Below, in pieces: positions 52,841 through 62,532 of a DNA stretch of 64,000 nucleotides. The DNA lies in the NCBI GenBank assembly GCA_016713985.1, contig JADJOD010000011.1:161048-225047 (forward strand), given 5' to 3'. The notes under the pieces were generated by a model that did no database searches, was not told the DNA's origin, and saw only the letters and a program-made list of their open reading frames with translations. How positions within the stretch are numbered: the first letter of the stretch is position 1; every line of letters begins with the position of its first letter. Both the position numbers and the translations under genes were made by a program. The DNA is from Lewinellaceae bacterium. GTDB lineage: Bacteria > Bacteroidota > Bacteroidia > Chitinophagales > Saprospiraceae.

Positions 52841-54245
52841 ATGAGAAAACTGCTACTGATGGCCTACACAGCGATTCTGTTCTCCTGTCAAAACCCATCT
52901 CCTCCAGCCGTGCAACAACCGCCCGCCCCGCCGCCGCCCAAAAAGTGACCGCCCTGCCGAACCGGAGTGGGCACGGAACGCCGTTTTATACGAATGTAAT
53001 ATCCGCCAGTTTTCAAGGGAAGGCAATTTCGCCGGGGTACAAAAACAATTGCCCCGTTTGAAAGAACTGGGTATAGACATTCTTTGGCTGATGCCCATTC
53101 ATCCCATCGGCCGCGAAAAAAGAAAAGGCAAATTGGGTAGCCCGTATTCAGTACAGGATTATTATGCCGTGAACCCCGACTTTGGAAATATAGATGACCT
53201 GAAAGCGCTTGTAAATGAAGCACATACGCTCGGCTTGAAAGTGATTCTGGACTGGGTACCCAATCACACTTCCTGGGACGCCGAATGGAAAAAGAACCAC
53301 CCCGAGTATTACACCCGGTACAAGGGGGATTTTACCGTGCCGATCAATGAACACGGCGAACCCATCACCGACTGGTCGGATGTCTGCGATCTGGATTATT
53401 CCAATCCCGCCACATGCCGCGCCATGATTGAAGCCATGCAATTTTGGCTGAAAACCTGCGACACAGACGGCTTCCGGGTGGATATGGCCGGGTTGGTCCC
53501 GGACGAGTTCTGGCAGGAAGCCCGGCCTGCGTTAGATTCTGTAAAACAGGGGTTTATGCTTTCGGAATGGCAGGACGAACCCAAGCACTTTCGATCCTGC
53601 TTCAACGCCAACTACGGCTGGAAGTGGAAGGATGTGACCAAAGATATCGGAGCCGGGAAACAGGACGCGCATTCCCTCGACACCCTGCTGGAATACCTCG
53701 ACGACTTTTACCCGGAATGGTATTACCAATTGTATTTTACCCAAAACCACGACGAAAACTCGCATAACGGCACGGAAGTCCAACTGTATGGCGTTTCTGC
53801 AGAAACTTTTAATGTCCTGATGTTTACCTGGCAGGGAATACCAATGGTGTACAACGGTCAGGAAGACGGGCTCTCCCAAAAATTGAACTTTTACGATAAA
53901 GACCCCATTCGCTGGAAGAAATACGCCAAAAAGGAGTTTTTTCAAAAACTTTGCGAGCTCCGGCATTCCAACCAGGCCATTTGGTCCGGCGAACACGGAG
54001 GCCCACTTGTAAAGATACCCACGGATGCCGACAACTTTGTTTACGCATTCAGCCGGGAAAAAAACGGCGACCGGGTCATCGTGGTACTCAACCTGAGCAA
54101 ACAAAACCGGACCACCACACTTAACTTAGACAATGACATGCTCGGCGCCTATGCCAACCTGTTTGGCGCCAGCACCGTTCAGGTTACAAAGGAAATGACA
54201 TTCAACCTCAAGCCGTGGGAATACCTGGTATTGACCAATAAATAA
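52841..54245 (+). CDS. Alpha-amylase (GH13), lipoprotein; frameshifted near the N-terminus
   Basis: GH13 glycosidase that cuts alpha-1,4 bonds of starch-like glucans. ATG 52841 begins a lipoprotein signal (MRKLLLMAYTAILFSC), followed by a Pro-rich linker. The frame then shifts at the A5 run 52940-52944 (one base gained or two lost) into SDRPAEPEWARNAVLYECNI, RQFSREGNFAGVQKQLPRLK, LGIDILWLMPIHPIG, LKVILDWVPNHTSWD, TDGFRVDMAGLVPDEF (catalytic Asp), MLSEWQD (catalytic Glu), and FTQNHDENSHNG (transition-state Asp). All three acids are present. Restored length about 468 residues. It is probably anchored at the cell surface or periplasm. Confidence 0.9.
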
Positions 54246-54327
54246 TTACTGATGAAGCAATTACAATGATTTTACGAAGTCGGGTTTGCCGCATTCTTTA
54301 AGTCGTTGCTCTTGCAATTTTGCTAAA

Positions 54328-56308
54328 ATGCCCTCCAACGACGAACAACAACAAGGAAGCCACCACCAGCTGACCCTGGCGGGATTAATCATTACCCTCG
54401 GCATTATTTATGGCGATATCGGCACATCGCCGTTATACGTTATGCGGGCTATTGCAGGCACGGGTATTGTGGACCGGGAGACCATTCTCGGCGCGGTTTC
54501 ACTGGTATTCTGGACCCTGACGATCCAGACTTCCTTTAAATATGTGTCGCTCGTATTGCGCGCCGACAACAAAGGAGAGGGCGGCATTTTTTCCCTGTAC
54601 ACCCTTGTTCGGCGCCGGCGCAAGTGGTTGTTGTTTCCTGCGATGATCGGTGGCAGCGCCGTTTTGTCAGAAGGGATGATCACCCCTCCGATTTCAGTTT
54701 CTTCGGCAATTGAAGGGTTGCAATCTATTGAAAGTCTTCATAATGTACATATACCCACGGTACAAATAACGATCGGCATCATATCCGCTCTTTTTGTATT
54801 TCAACAATTCGGCACCGCGACGGTGGGTCGCTTTTTTGGCCCCATTATGCTGGTCTGGTTTTCGATGCTTGGCTTTTTGGGTTGTATCGAATTGTTCGGA
54901 CAATTGTCGGTTTTGCAGGCGTTGAGCCCGGTGTTTGCCGTAAAAATGCTGATCCACCACCAACACGCCCTGGTCCTGATGGGCGCCGTTTTTCTTTGCA
55001 CAACCGGGGCGGAGGCATTGTATGCGGATTTGGGGCATTGCGGAAAACAAAATATCCGGGTGAGTTGGGTGTTTGTAAAGATATGCCTTGTCTTGAATTA
55101 CCTCGGCCAGGCTGCCTGGTGCCTGCAATTTGAAGGAGAGGCGCTGCCGCTGGTAGGTGATGAGGCCATTAATCCATTTTACGGCGTAATGCCCCGCTGG
55201 TTTCTGCCCTTCGGGATTACGATTGCAACGATGGCCGCAATTATTGCGAGCCAGGCGATGATTTCCGGGTCTTTTACCCTCGTGAGTGAAGCCATTCGCC
55301 TCGGTTTGCTGCCGAAGTTGACCGTTATTTTTCCAACACACCTGAAGGGACAACTGTACGTGCCGGCGGTGAACACCTTGCTTTGGGCGGGTTGTGTATT
55401 CGTAGCCATCCATTTTAAGGAAAGCAAGTATATGGAGGCCGCATACGGGCTTTCCGTGACCATCACGATGCTGATGTCCACCATCCTGCTGTCGAATTTT
55501 TTTGTTATGAACCGGGTGAAGTCCGTCCTCATCTGGACTTTCCTGGTCTGGTATATTTGTTTCGAAGGGGCGTTTTTTACCGCGAATCTGTTGAAATTTA
55601 AAGACGGCGGCTACATAACGGTAGTGATTGCATCCGTTTTGTTTGCGCTCATGTACATCTGGGTGATCGCCAAACAGATCAAGGACCGGTTTATTCAAAA
55701 CGTCAAGATCAACGACTATATCGATCAGTTGATCTCTTTGAGCAACGATGGAAGTATTCCCAAATACGCCACCAACCTGGTTTTCCTCAGCAGCGCCAAA
55801 TCGCCCAAAAAGGTGGAGGAAAAAATCCTCTACTCCATACTTGCAAACCCAGCCAAAACGCGCCGACATCTACTGGTTTGTTTATATCGATGTGACGGAC
55901 GAGCCGTATACCATGGAGTACAAAGTCAACGTCCTGGCTCCCGACGACGTCTATAAAGTCACTTTCCGGCTTGGCTTCCGTGTGGAACAAAGAATGAACC
56001 TGTTCCTGAAAAAAGTAGTGGAAGATTTGCTGGAAAACGGTGAAGTGGCCATCGCTTCCAGGTACCACATCAGCAGGGGAGAACTTCCCACCGGCGATTT
56101 CAAATTTGTGATCATTCAGGAATTTCTTTCCCACGAAAACGATCTGCCGGTATTTGAACAAATTATCATGAATGTGTACCTGGGTGTAAAAAGCATCACG
56201 GCTTCCCCACAGAACTGGTTTGGCCTCGACAGCGACTCCGTCGAAATAGAAAAAGTGCCACTGGTATTGCGACCTTTAAAAAATTTCCGCCTGAGAAGGA
56301 TACAATAA
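54328..56308 (+). CDS. kup: Kup-family potassium transporter (frameshifted)
   Basis: Low-affinity K+ uptake protein with ~12 membrane segments: GLIITLGIIYGDIGTSPLYV near residue 15, ALYADLGHCGKQNIRVSWVF, NPFYGVMPRWFLPFGITIAT, and YMEAAYGLSVTITMLMSTIL, then a soluble C-terminal domain. The frame breaks at the A4 run 55855-55858: SILANPAK continues as RADIYWFVYIDVTDEPYTME if one A is removed. The C-terminal part ends EKVPLVLRPLKNFRLRRIQ. Restored length about 660 residues. ATG 54328 is preferred to an upstream start. It precedes a glycosyltransferase gene by 7 bp. Confidence 0.92.
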
Positions 56309-56315
56309 TGGCGTT

Positions 56316-57290
56316 ATGAAAATTCTCGTGCTCCGCTTTTCTTCCATCGGCGACATCGTGCTTACCACACCCTTGGTGCGTTGCCTGAAAAAACAAACGG
56401 ATGCCGAGGTGCATTACCTGACAAAAGATGTTTTCCGACCGATACTGAGCCCAAACCCGTACATCGACCGTATTTATTCTTTTTCAAAAGGAATCGGAGC
56501 CGTTTTGAAAGACCTGAAGAAAGAGCGATACGACCTGGTGATCGATTTGCACAAAAACCTGCGCACTTTTCGGATAAAGTGGCAACTCGGGCGCCCGGCA
56601 AAGTCATTCGGCAAACTGAATTTTGAAAAATGGCTGCTGGTGAATACCGGAATAAACAGACTGCCCGACATTCATATCGTTCAGCGGTATATGGCCACGG
56701 TACAATCACTGGGGGTAAGATACGATGGCCTCGGGCTGGACTATTTTATCCCGCCGGAAGAAGAAGTGCGGGTTGCGGATTTTTCAAACTTGCTCGCCGA
56801 AGGCAAATATATTGCTTTTGTGATCGGCGCCACACACGCTACCAAACGACTTCCGGTGACAAAAATGGCGGAAATTTGTCGCAAACTGGACCAACCGGTC
56901 GTATTGCTCGGTGGCAAGGCGGAAGAAGAGGCCGGCCGTGCAATACTTGGCCCAAATGTTGTCAACTTATGCGGACAACTTTCCTTACACCAATCCGCTT
57001 CCGTGGTTCGGCAGGCGGCCGTTGTACTGACACACGACACCGGATTGATGCACGTCGCGGCGGCTTTCAGCAAACCAATCGTATCCGTGTGGGGCAATAC
57101 GGTACCCCGGTTTGGAATGTACCCGTTTTACCCAACCGGGGTGGACTTAAATACGTCTGTGGAAGTAGACGGCCTCAAGTGCCGGCCTTGTTCGAAGATC
57201 GGTTTTGATCGATGCCCGAAAGGACATTTCCGATGCATGAACGGTATAAAAGAGGTGGAAATCATTACGGCCCTGGATATACCCAAATGA
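56316..57290 (+). CDS. Glycosyltransferase family 9 (heptosyltransferase-like)
   Basis: 324 residues, GT-B fold. N-terminus MKILVLRFSSIGDIVLTTPL and the C-terminal nucleotide site VVLTHDTGLMHVAAAFSKPI, VSVWGNTVPRFGMYP are characteristic of ADP-heptose:LPS heptosyltransferases. RYDLVIDLHKNLRTFRIKWQ and FVIGATHATKRLPVTKMAEI are also typical. The C-terminal CRPCSKIGFDRCPKGHFRCM has four Cys/His, common in this subfamily. It builds an outer-membrane or surface glycan; acceptor unknown. Confidence 0.92.
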   Translation: MKILVLRFSSIGDIVLTTPLVRCLKKQTDAEVHYLTKDVFRPILSPNPYIDRIYSFSKGIGAVLKDLKKERYDLVIDLHKNLRTFRIKWQLGRPAKSFGKLNFEKWLLVNTGINRLPDIHIVQRYMATVQSLGVRYDGLGLDYFIPPEEEVRVADFSNLLAEGKYIAFVIGATHATKRLPVTKMAEICRKLDQPVVLLGGKAEEEAGRAILGPNVVNLCGQLSLHQSASVVRQAAVVLTHDTGLMHVAAAFSKPIVSVWGNTVPRFGMYPFYPTGVDLNTSVEVDGLKCRPCSKIGFDRCPKGHFRCMNGIKEVEIITALDIPK

Positions 57291-57415
57291 CAGTAAACTA
57301 CTAAAAAACAGTTTTTAACAAATTCCGGGGTGGAGCGGGGGTTTGGATTCCCAATTTTACTCTAATTTGCGCCGGTGTTATCTGACAACTCCCTTTCTTG
57401 CTAAACAATCACAAT

Positions 57416-58479
57416 ATGCACGTAAGAAAACTACTACATCTCTTTGTCGCGCTTTTATTGGTCAATTGCCTTGCCGCACAGGATATACATTTTACCCAGT
57501 TTAATATGTCGCCGCTTACCATGAACCCCGCCATGAACGGCAAGTTCGAAGGCACGGTTCGTATCGGAGGGATTTATCGCGGCCAATGGGCCAGCGCGCT
57601 TACCAGTTCCAATAGTTATAAAACGCCGTCCGTGTGGGCCGATGCGCCCATTTTCCGCGGTTTCCGCAAACGCGACTGGATCGGCGTCGGCATAGTGTTC
57701 TTTTCGGACAAAGCCGGCGAACTGGGGTTGAAACACAGCGCTTCCAAACTCGGCGCCACCTACCACCTGGCATTAGACAAAAAAAGGCACCGCCGTATTG
57801 TCGATTGGCGGCCAATACGGTAAAGGAAGCCGCAAACTGGGCGACGACCGCCGGTACGAAGACGGATACGACCCGTCCGGACAGTACAGTCAGAGCAACA
57901 GCAAGGAAGGAAACGTGGTGGACGACGCCAGTTATACCGATATCGACGGCGGAGTTGTGCTTTCTGCCAAACTGAACAAGCGGATGGATTTCAACATCGG
58001 CTTCAGTATGTTTCACATCAACCAGGGAAAATACAGTCTTGCCGGCTCCTCCGATCCAAACGGACCGACTCCGACGAATCCTACCGCCGGGAGCACAAAA
58101 ATCCCGCGCAGAATGATCATTCACGGCCAGTTCAACGCAGCGCTGGACGACCGCTGGTCGCTCAATCCCACCTTCCAGTATCAAAGCATGGGGGGGCTCG
58201 ATGAAATCCAGTTACAGGGCATGCTGGGTTATCTCTTTGACCCGAAGAAAGATATCACGCTCAACTTCGGGCTTGGCTATCGCATGCGCGATGCCGTTCA
58301 GGCTCTTTTGGGCATGAAATACAAAGACCTCCGGGTCGGACTGGCATACGATATCAATACCTCCGATTTTAACGCCGCCTCCAATTACCGCGGCGGTTTC
58401 TGAACTGGCAGCCAACTATATCATCAAGATATACAAACCCGCCATTATTAAACCCAAAGTCCTTTGTCCTCGTTTCTAA
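57416..58479 (+). CDS. Type IX secretion PorP/SprF-family protein (two frame breaks)
   Basis: Signal peptide MHVRKLLHLFVALLLVNCLA, then the hallmark QDIHFTQFNMSPLTMNPAMN, RIGGIYRGQWASALTSS, IGVGIVFFSDKAGELGLKHS. At the A7 run 57779-57785 the frame moves +1 (LALDKK to GTAVLSIGGQYGKG), and again at 58401 (NYRGGF to ELAANYIIKIYKPAI), ending KVLCPRF at 58479. Restored length about 354 residues. It directly precedes the PorE-like gene; PorP-PorE order is typical of type IX secretion loci and of SprF-type accessory pairs. Confidence 0.88.
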
Positions 58480-58499
58480 ACCGAATTCCTCTTCATAAT

Positions 58500-60598
58500 A
58501 TGAAAAAACTTGTCTTCCTCCTAACCCTCTGCGTTATGTCGGTAGCTGCTGTCACTGCACAGCCGCTCAACCGATCCACTCCGGATGCCAATCGTAAATC
58601 TGCAGAAGAAGCGGAAGCCGCCAACAATCCCTACGAGGCGCTCGAACTGTACGACAAGGTGTACGACGAGACCAAAGACAGGGCTGTGGCGATCAAGATC
58701 GCCCGGTTGGAATACGATTTGCGCGATTACCAGGCCGCCGAACGGGCGTTTAGCCGCTTAGTGCTCCGCGACCGCAAAAACGAATTGACGGAACTGAAAT
58801 ACTGGTGCGCCATGTCGATGAAATACAACGGCAAATACGCCGAAGCCATCGATATGTTCAACCAATACATCAACGACCTCGCAGCCGATCCGGGTTTGGT
58901 ACAAACTTCGAAACGGGAAATTGCCGGCTGCGAACTGGGCAAAAAAGCAAAACAGCCCGACAACCTGCTGATTTCCAATATCGGAAAAAAAGCCAACAGC
59001 CCGCAGACAGAAGCGTCTCCGTCCTACAGCAGCGGCGAGTTATACTACAGTTCCTTAAAAGGCAAAGAAGTTGTGGTGCTCGATGGTAAAGAAGGCGACT
59101 GGTATGCAAAAGTGTATACTTCCGCAAAAAGTGGCGCAGAATACGGCGAACCGACCCCGCTCGGCGAACAAATCAACCGCGAGGGCTGGCACCAGGGCAA
59201 CGTCAGTGTGACAACGGACGGGCGTACGATGTATTTTACCCGGGTGCAATTTGCCGAAGGCGGCCAAAGCATCGGTGAAAGTAAAATTTATTATTCCACA
59301 AAAGGCTCCGACGGGTGGGGCGCCGCCAACGAAGTGACTGGGGTAAATGGCGACTATATTGCAAAACATCCCTGCGAAGGTGAACTTTTTGGCGAAAAGG
59401 TCCTCTTTTTTGTGGCCAATATGCCGGGTGGAAAAGGTGGATTCGATATTTATTACGCACCCAAAAAGACAAACGGCGTGTTTGGAATGCCCGTCAACCT
59501 GGGCGAAGTGATCAATACCGTTGGAGAAGAGTCCACTCCCTTTTACCAGGACGGCAAACTCTACTTCAGCAGCAATGGCCAGCCGACTATCGGCGGCCTC
59601 GATGTATTTGAAAGTCAATGGAATGGATCTGTCTGGAGCGCCCCCAAAGTTTTGCCGCCCGGCATCAACTCCAGCGTAGACGACCAATTTTATACCCGCA
59701 CTCCGGATGGCATGAGTGGCTTCCTGGTAAGCAACCGCCCAGGACCGAATAACCTGAAAAGTAAAACCTGTTGCGACGATATTTACGCCTGGGAAATTGA
59801 ACGGGTGAAAGTGGACCTGACCGCCCGGACTTTCCGCTTCAAACGTAAAGGTGAAAAAGAAAACCCGGCACTCACCGGCTGCACGGTATACGTATACGAT
59901 GTAACCGATAAAAATCCCTCGCGGGTGGAGGAAAAAGCAAATCCGAACGCCAACGATTTTGGATTTACCCTGTTGCCTGAAAAATCCTACCAATTGATTG
60001 CCACCCGCGACGGCTACGTACCCGACACCCTGGATTTCAACACCGTAGGTGTGCGGAGAACCACCAGTATCGATAAAAAACTGACCCTGCGTGTATTGCG
60101 CAAGGAGCCCGAATACGACACCCTGCGCATCAACCAGCCGATCCGTCTGAGCAATATTTATTACGATTTCAACAAGTGGGATATCCGTACCGACGCAGAA
60201 CCGGACCTCCAAAATCTGACCGACCTGTTGAAAAAATACCCGGATATGAAGATCGAACTTTCATCACACACCGACGCGCGGGGTAACGATCAGTACAACG
60301 AAGAACTTTCGCAGAAACGCGCCGAAAGCGCTAAAACCTGGATCGTCGCCAAAGGTATCGTTACGGACCGGATCACGGCAAAAGGTTACGGAGAAAAACA
60401 ACTGCTCAACGAGTGTATCAACGGCGTGGAATGCACCGAAGAACAACACCAACTCAATCGCCGCACGGAGTTCAAGAAATCATTTCAGGGCCGACCAGCA
60501 TCATTATCGAGCGGGTGGAAAAACGCGAGCCGGGCAACAAGGGACAACCACCCGGCGGTAAAAACTCCATTCGCCCCGATTTTTTTTTAAATCATTAA
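58500..60598 (+). CDS. PorE-like OmpA-family protein (TPR, PD40 propeller, CRD, OmpA); frameshifted end
   Basis: From MKKLVFLLTLCVMSVAAVTA, a signal peptide. Order of parts: TPR-type helices (about 35-165: NPYEALELYDKVYDETKDRA), PD40/WD40-like beta-propeller (about 175-430: SPSYSSGELYYSSLKGKEVV, GRTMYFTRVQFAEGG, TPFYQDGKLYFSSNGQPTIG), a CNA-B/CRD-like fold (about 455-530) and an OmpA peptidoglycan-binding domain (IYYDFNKWDIRTDAEPDLQN, SHTDARGNDQYNEELSQKRA). This domain order matches PorE of the type IX system, which anchors PorP/PorK parts to peptidoglycan. At 60477-60479 the frame changes -1: RRTEFKK continues as IISGPTSIIIERVEKREPGN. It may fuse further to the DUF1573 domain that follows. 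Confidence 0.87.
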
Positions 60599-60669
60599 AT
60601 CAAACCATAAAACCGCGGCCGGACACCATATTCCCGTCGGAAAACTGGACCAACCCGGCCGCAACGGAA

Positions 60670-60987
60670 GTGAAGTTCCTGCACGAATTGATGCTGTTTG
60701 AAGGCGTGGAAGGAGACGAGATTGAAGCACATTTTGAATTCGAAAACATCGGACGCCAAAACCTCGAAATTGAGATCGTCAGCGCCTGCAATTGTATGGA
60801 GTTAAATTGGCCCCGGCAGCAGATCTCCCCCGGCGAACGGGGTGTCATTAAGGTGATTTTTGACACCAAAGGCCTTTCGGGATACGTATCGAAAGACATC
60901 GACGTGGTCTTTAAAAACACCGATAAGGAGGGTTACCCGCTGGTAATTCGCGGCGTTTTGAAAGGAAAATTGTTTCAGAAAATTTGA
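60670..60987 (+). CDS. DUF1573 domain (separate gene or C-terminal part of the PorE-like protein)
   Basis: 105 residues: FEGVEGDEIEAHFEFENIGR, QNLEIEIVSACNCMELNWPR, QISPGERGVIKVIFDTKGLS and VVFKNTDKEGYPLVIRGVLK, a DUF1573/ASH-type immunoglobulin fold. There is no ATG and no signal peptide; the frame is open back past 60580 (TIKPRPDTIFPSENWTNPAA). A T9 run at 60580-60588 separates it from the PorE-like gene: one extra T would join the two into a single protein (RPDFFFKSLNQTIKPRPD). The GTG at 60670 is only a formal start. Confidence 0.65.
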   Translation: MKFLHELMLFEGVEGDEIEAHFEFENIGRQNLEIEIVSACNCMELNWPRQQISPGERGVIKVIFDTKGLSGYVSKDIDVVFKNTDKEGYPLVIRGVLKGKLFQKI

Positions 60988-61034
60988 CTTTCCGGGGGAG
61001 GTATTCCATCAAATCCCAGCCCCTTGTAATAGAT

Positions 61035-61108
61035 TGCTTTGGTAATTACCGCTTAGACTTTCCAGGTTTTCGAAAACCTGGAAAGTCTAAGCGGTAATTA
61101 CCAAAGCA
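61035..61108. repeat. 74-nt perfect palindrome between convergent genes
   Basis: Two 37-nt arms are exact reverse complements with no loop; the centre is TTTTCGAAAA at 61067-61076. The arms hold GGTAATTACC and CTTAGACTTTCCAGG. It lies in the 179-bp gap between the DUF1573 domain and the convergent type B gene. It could be a bidirectional terminator, a REP-like palindromic unit, or a fold-back assembly artefact. Confidence 0.9.
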
Positions 61109-61166
61109 TAATCAGGCGCTTTTTTGGGGAACGGGGACTTGTGATTTCCATCTTATTCATTGATAA

Positions 61167-62423
61167 TCAACGAATAAAACTGAACACGCCGGACTTTGTA
61201 AAGTGGGTGCCGTCTAAACGCTCCAGATCGGCCCAGAACGTATAAGCCCCTGTTTGAGCGATTTTCCCACGCCAGACACCGTCCCATCCCGAATCCGGAT
61301 CATCCGGTTGCAAATCTTCCCGGTCGTACATAATTTCTCCCCAGCGATCTGCAATGAGCAGGCGCCGGATCAGACTTACGCCATTGTCTGCACTCAGAAA
61401 AAAACGATTGTTGGGAAACGGAGCGTCGGGACTAAAAATATTCGGCGCAAACACCCGGTTTTTATCTGAAACAAATATCTCGACCTCATCGGTAAGTACA
61501 CATCCGTTTACATCGATCACTTTCAGGCTGAATTGTGCATTGGAAAGCAACTGAATACAATCGGTAAGACACGCCGGATCACCACAGGGCGGTCCGGGCG
61601 ACCACTGAAGAATTTGTGGGTCCAGCCCGTATTGCGGGACGATACAAACGGTGTCGCCTTTGACAATTTCGCGGTCTTCACCCAGATAAACCCGGATGTC
61701 CCGGAACGCAAGGTCCAGGTACAACAACGAATCGCAACCGGAAGAAGCGGCGCCTTCCAAAATTTCAAGCCCGGTGCGGTTATTTCGATCATAACGATGG
61801 CCGTTGAACATCAACACGTCATCGGGGCAAAGTGTATCTTTTAACACAAAATAGGGCAGGGGCAGTGCCGTCAAATTTACCCGGATAATACTGTCACAAC
61901 CCGCAGCGCCGCCACCCGGCATCACTTCTTCTCCCTGGGTATGAAAGGTATGATAGGCCGTGCCGTTTACAAAAACAGTGTCACCTTCACAGATAACCGC
62001 CTGATAATCAAATATACTTGAGGTAAAACTTAATTGGACGTCGATAATACTGTCACATCCGTTGGCGGCGCCGTTTGCCACGATTTCCTGGCCGAGATAA
62101 AACCCCGCATGGTATGCCGTTCCGTTTACCCACAAAGTATCTTCGATACACAGGTTTTGGTGCAACGCAAACTGTACCGGCTGCCGAAACGTCAATTGAA
62201 CGATAATCACGCTGTCGCTCCCGTTGGAAGAAGCGCCGGGCAGCACCACGGTGCCGCTCGGGTTACCCGGGTCAAAAATCTGGTTGCCGATTAAAAACAA
62301 TTGATTGGAGCAAAACGTATCCCGGACGTACGCAGTGTCCTGCGGCATTTCGGTTCCTCTGGCAGAAAAATGCGCAATCAGGCATCCTGCTACCGCTACG
62401 CTGATCTTTAAAAATTGCAACAT
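61167..62423 (-). CDS. Secreted repeat protein with type B (gliding-motility) C-terminal domain
   Basis: About 418 residues from MLQFLKISVAVAGCLIAHFSA, a signal peptide. Four repeats of ~60 residues follow, each with ICxxDTxxVNGTAYH and GCDSIIxVxL (for example ICEGDTVFVNGTAYHTFH, GAANGCDSIIDVQLSF). The C-terminal type B domain reads NRVFAPNIFSPDAPFPNNRF, ADRWGEIMYDREDLQPDD and GWDGVWRGKIAQTGAYTFWA. Exported by the type IX system to the surface. The ATG at 62423 begins the signal peptide; a longer frame is rejected. Confidence 0.88.
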   Translation of the reverse strand: MLQFLKISVAVAGCLIAHFSARGTEMPQDTAYVRDTFCSNQLFLIGNQIFDPGNPSGTVVLPGASSNGSDSVIIVQLTFRQPVQFALHQNLCIEDTLWVNGTAYHAGFYLGQEIVANGAANGCDSIIDVQLSFTSSIFDYQAVICEGDTVFVNGTAYHTFHTQGEEVMPGGGAAGCDSIIRVNLTALPLPYFVLKDTLCPDDVLMFNGHRYDRNNRTGLEILEGAASSGCDSLLYLDLAFRDIRVYLGEDREIVKGDTVCIVPQYGLDPQILQWSPGPPCGDPACLTDCIQLLSNAQFSLKVIDVNGCVLTDEVEIFVSDKNRVFAPNIFSPDAPFPNNRFFLSADNGVSLIRRLLIADRWGEIMYDREDLQPDDPDSGWDGVWRGKIAQTGAYTFWADLERLDGTHFTKSGVFSFIR

Positions 62424-62532
62424 TGCCGGTTTCTCTAGTATGTAAATATGGTGGGAAGGTATCGAAAGAAGCCACAGCAACGACCCTTTTCGTTACTGTG
62501 GCTTCTGTTCTGCAATTAACAGTCCAAACTGC

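Noticed and set aside
52750..53061. 103-codon frame bridging the lipocalin-like and amylase genes
   Set aside because: Overlaps the end of one gene and the frameshifted start of the amylase in a third frame; no domain.
54694..55869. 391-codon reverse frame opposite kup
   Set aside because: Antisense shadow of the Kup gene; its Gln/His/Arg-rich composition is typical of shadows.
59055..60212. 385-codon reverse frame opposite the PorE-like gene
   Set aside because: Antisense to a domain-complete gene; no domain of its own.
2700..60600. Programmed ribosomal frameshifting to explain the many frame breaks
   Set aside because: No consistent slippery heptamer or downstream structure; both +1 and -1 changes occur in unrelated genes.
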